From: Vibrio tasmaniensis
GTDB taxonomy: Bacteria; Pseudomonadota; Gammaproteobacteria; Enterobacterales; Vibrionaceae
Reading direction: 5' to 3'
Assembly: GCF_024347635.1 (NCBI RefSeq)
Contig: NZ_AP025510.1
Span: 682,001 to 746,000 of the forward strand
DNA: 64,000 nt
The notes under the pieces were generated by a model that was not told the DNA's origin, ran no database searches, and saw nothing but the letters and a program-made list of their open reading frames with translations. The position numbers and the translations under genes are program-made. Below are positions 61,873 through 64,000 of the stretch, piece after piece; position 1 is the first letter of the stretch, and the number at the start of each line of letters is the position of its first letter.

Positions 61873-63345
61873 TTATGCTTTTTCTGGGATAGCTGCAAGC
61901 AGTGCAACCATTTGATTCCAGAATAGCTCAACCGTATCGATCTTCACTTTCTCATCAGGAGAGTGAGGGAACTTGATGGTTGGGCCGAAAGAAACCATAT
62001 CCATGTTCGGGTAAGGTTCTTTGAATAGACCACACTCAAGACCAGCGTGGATAACCATGATGTTTGGTTTGTGACCGTAGATACCTTCGTACATGTCGCG
62101 GAAGATGTGCATGATTTCTGAATCTGCGTCTGGTTTCCAACCTGGGTAAGCACCAGAGAACGCGATGTTAGCGCCTGCTAGTTCAGCAACAGAGTGCAGC
62201 ATGCTTTCTACTTGGCTACGACCTGAATCGATCAAAGAACGGATCAGGCAAAGCACTGTGATTGAGTTCTCTTCTGTTGTGATAACACCTACGTTTAGAG
62301 ACGTTTCAACAACACCTTCAATCTCGTCACTCATACGAATCACGCCGTTTGGACATGCGTTAAGTGCCGCGATAAAGCGAGCTTGGTCTGCTGACGCTAG
62401 TGCGCCCATTTCTACAGAAGCTTCTTCATTGAAAGTCACGATGCTGTCTTCTACTTTGCCTAGCTCTGTTGAAAGTAGCTCAGTGTAGTAGTTGTATAGC
62501 GAAGCCAGTTTCTCTTGGTTTGCTGCTGGAACCGCAACCGTTACGAAACCTTCACGAGGGATCGCGTTACGAAGGCTACCACCTTTGAATTCGACGATGC
62601 GAAGGTCTAGCTCTTTTGCGTGACCCGCTAGGAAGCGAGCAAGCAGTTTGTTTGCGTTTGCACGACCTGTGTGGATGTCACAACCAGAGTGACCGCCTTT
62701 TAGGCCTTTTAGCGTTAGCTTGCGTGTTACGAAGTCAGCTGGAATCGCGTTACGTGCAATTTCAAATGTCATTGCGCCGTCAATACCGCCAGCACAACCC
62801 ATGTACACTTCGCCTTCTTGCTCTGAATCGGTGTTAAGAAGGATATCACCTTCTAACCAACCAGCTTCAAGACCGAAGGCACCAGTCATGCCTGCTTCTT
62901 CATCTACTGTTAGTAGAACTTCGATAGGGCCGTGTTGGATTTCGTTTGAAGCAAGAACCGCTAGGCAAGAAGCCATGCCCATGCCGTTATCAGCGCCAAG
63001 CGTTGTGCCTTTCGCTGTAACCCACTCACCATCAATGTATGGTTGGATTGGATCTTTAGCGAAGTCATGAACTGTGTCTTCGTTCTTTTGTGGAACCATA
63101 TCGATGTGAGCTTGTAGCACGACACCTTTTTTGTTTTCCATACCCGCCGTTGCAGGCTTTTTGATGAATACGTTACCCGTTGGGTCGCGACGTACATCTA
63201 GGCCTTGCTCTGTTGCCCAAGCAATAATGTATTGAGCAAGCTCTTCTTCATGTTTCGAAGGGTGTGGGATTGAACAAATTTTATCGAAAAACTGCCAAAT
63301 AGGGGCAGGGGACAATTTACTGATCTCAGAATGGAATTCAGACAC
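61873..63345 (-). CDS. pepD: Aminoacyl-histidine dipeptidase PepD
   Basis: Zinc dipeptidase of family M20 (carnosinase/Xaa-His dipeptidase) that degrades a wide range of dipeptides in the cytoplasm. The 490 residues fit the family. Metal ligands appear in LQAHIDMVPQ (near 80), TLGADNGMGMA (near 118), VDEEAGMTGAF (near 148) and VIHAGLECGLF near the C-terminus. In V. cholerae PepD also affects biofilm formation. No near co-transcribed partner. Confidence 0.96.
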   Translation of the reverse strand: MSEFHSEISKLSPAPIWQFFDKICSIPHPSKHEEELAQYIIAWATEQGLDVRRDPTGNVFIKKPATAGMENKKGVVLQAHIDMVPQKNEDTVHDFAKDPIQPYIDGEWVTAKGTTLGADNGMGMASCLAVLASNEIQHGPIEVLLTVDEEAGMTGAFGLEAGWLEGDILLNTDSEQEGEVYMGCAGGIDGAMTFEIARNAIPADFVTRKLTLKGLKGGHSGCDIHTGRANANKLLARFLAGHAKELDLRIVEFKGGSLRNAIPREGFVTVAVPAANQEKLASLYNYYTELLSTELGKVEDSIVTFNEEASVEMGALASADQARFIAALNACPNGVIRMSDEIEGVVETSLNVGVITTEENSITVLCLIRSLIDSGRSQVESMLHSVAELAGANIAFSGAYPGWKPDADSEIMHIFRDMYEGIYGHKPNIMVIHAGLECGLFKEPYPNMDMVSFGPTIKFPHSPDEKVKIDTVELFWNQMVALLAAIPEKA

Positions 63346-63560
63346 GGATGACTCCTTTTTTATTTGATAACCATATATTTAGGTTTTGTATGGGTAAAAA
63401 CCTAGAACAAAAATCTAAAATATGGGTCTGTTTTGATGGCAACAGCATACCACTTGCGCGTTTTGACGAGTAGCGGTTCTAAACTTCAAATACCTCAAAT
63501 TTTGAAAGCGATCTTGTCCATCTGATCATAATTAAGCATATCGACGCTTATAAAAGGTGT

Positions 63561-63576
63561 AAGCAAACGTTTGTTT
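63561..63576. promoter_or_regulatory. PurR-like operator
   Basis: AAGCAAACGTTTGTTT matches the PurR consensus ANGCAANCGNTTNCNT at all but one informative position. It lies 215 bases from pepD and 85 bases before the rightward promoter candidate, so either side may be the target. Confidence 0.55.
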
Positions 63577-63583
63577 AATTCTG

Positions 63584-63604
63584 TTTTGTAATTAAATTAC
63601 AAAA
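63584..63604. promoter_or_regulatory. Perfect inverted repeat with ten-base arms
   Basis: TTTTGTAATT-A-AATTACAAAA. Eight bases after the PurR-like box. The half-site TGTAA resembles TyrR half-sites, but spacing is wrong for TyrR. Operator of unknown regulator. Confidence 0.5.
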
Positions 63605-63660
63605 ATGAGTTTGCAAAATAACCATAAATGGCCAAAAGTGTGACGTGTAGCAAATAATGC

Positions 63661-63688
63661 TTGTAATCTTTTTTCTTTCGGGTATATT
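63661..63688 (+). promoter_or_regulatory. Rightward promoter candidate
   Basis: TTGTAA (63661-63666), 16 bases, TATATT (63683-63688). A transcript starting near 63695 would cover the leader ORF and the terminator at the window edge. Confidence 0.5.
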
Positions 63689-63801
63689 AATAACCAACTT
63701 CTAAGGTGAAGAGTAAATGCTCAAAGGATGAGTCCGTTTTATCGCCTCCAAGGAACCGAGAAATCAAATTCGTTTTTTATTGATTTATTAAGGTGATAGT
63801 T

Positions 63802-63888
63802 ATGAAAGGTTTACCATCTGCAATGTTCTGGCTTAACAGCTCTGTTTACACTAGCAACTTTGCATACCCTACTAGCTTTGGTTACTAA
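63802..63888 (+). CDS. 28-residue leader peptide candidate
   Basis: MKGLPSAMFWLNSSV... ending ...TSFGY. Seven of 28 residues are aromatic (three Phe, three Tyr, one Trp), and the last sense codon is Tyr. AAGGTG precedes the ATG at good distance. It lies in the leader of a rightward transcript between a promoter candidate and a terminator, a layout typical of amino-acid attenuation or nascent-peptide control. The controlled gene is beyond the window; not a recognised leader. Confidence 0.5.
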   Translation: MKGLPSAMFWLNSSVYTSNFAYPTSFGY

Positions 63889-63972
63889 TACCGTAAGCAT
63901 GTAACTCGAACAGTTTTGTTCACCCCTATATATTGGAATTCTTTTACAGCCCTTTTGGTTGACAGATTCTAC

Positions 63973-64000
63973 CGCCACTCAGTTTTGAGTGGCGTTTTTT
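63973..64000 (+). terminator. Intrinsic terminator at the right edge
   Basis: Nine-base stem CGCCACTCA / TGAGTGGCG, GTTT loop, six or more Ts running to the window end. Located 84 bases after the leader peptide stop. Confidence 0.9.

Overview
The window is bacterial chromosomal DNA from a marine gammaproteobacterium, almost certainly a Vibrio. Three things point there: gene order shared with known Vibrio chromosome I (infB-rbfA-truB-rpsO-pnp-nlpI; ubiV-ubiU-rocS-ubiT; holD-rimI-prfC-tatD-type hydrolase-nupC-deoCABD; serB-PilZ protein-radA-second fusA), small families typical of Vibrio (DUF5363, VF530, DUF3622, DUF3332), and moderate GC with dense, codon-optimised housekeeping genes. The species cannot be fixed from sequence alone. 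A Splendidus-clade vibrio is a guess. No rRNA, tRNA, CRISPR array, integrase or intact insertion sequence was seen.

Layout. 1-6.8 kb: translation and RNA-metabolism block, entering inside infB. 6.8-8.8 kb: a MarR-type regulator and a MATE pump sharing one operator type. 8.8-14.2 kb: oxygen-independent ubiquinone genes ubiV, ubiU and ubiT, with a GGDEF-EAL protein (rocS-like) between them. 14.3-18.0 kb: holD-rimI, prfC, a 51-residue DUF5363 gene and a TatD-family hydrolase. 18.2-24.5 kb: nucleoside uptake (nupC, with a perfect CRP core site) and the deoCABD catabolic genes, separated by strong RNA hairpins. 24.6-32.6 kb: ytjB/ahpA, serB, a two-PilZ protein, radA and a second EF-G. 32.6-36.9 kb: a 7-copy heptamer tandem repeat, VF530, a LysR regulator, DUF1127, an acyl-CoA synthetase and an AraC regulator. 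37.1-53.2 kb: one collinear Tad/Flp pilus locus. 53.3-64 kb: chromate transporter with its LysR regulator, PAP2 phosphatase, a candidate small RNA, GGCT-like protein, NnrS, DUF3622, an AstE/AspA-type deacylase, a DUF3332 lipoprotein, pepD and a leader-peptide/terminator arrangement running off the end.

The most interesting region is the Tad locus. It holds two tiny overlapping Flp pilin genes, a prepilin peptidase, RcpC, RcpA, a lipoprotein, TadG/E/F, TadZ, TadA, TadB, TadC and TadD. Two parts are unusual: a winged-helix AAA ATPase between the peptidase and rcpC, and three genes directly downstream of tadD (a large AT-rich GT-C/STT3-like membrane protein, a polyprenyl-phosphate-type GT2 glycosyltransferase and a SAM methyltransferase). 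Together these three look like a cassette that builds and transfers a modified sugar onto pilins or other secreted proteins. The function is inferred, not shown.

Other candidates for undescribed biology are an orphan structured RNA at about 56.69-56.83 kb with a sigmaS-like promoter and a perfect terminator; a 28-residue aromatic-rich leader peptide followed by a terminator at the right edge; and a terminator placed between the likely prfC promoter and its start codon.
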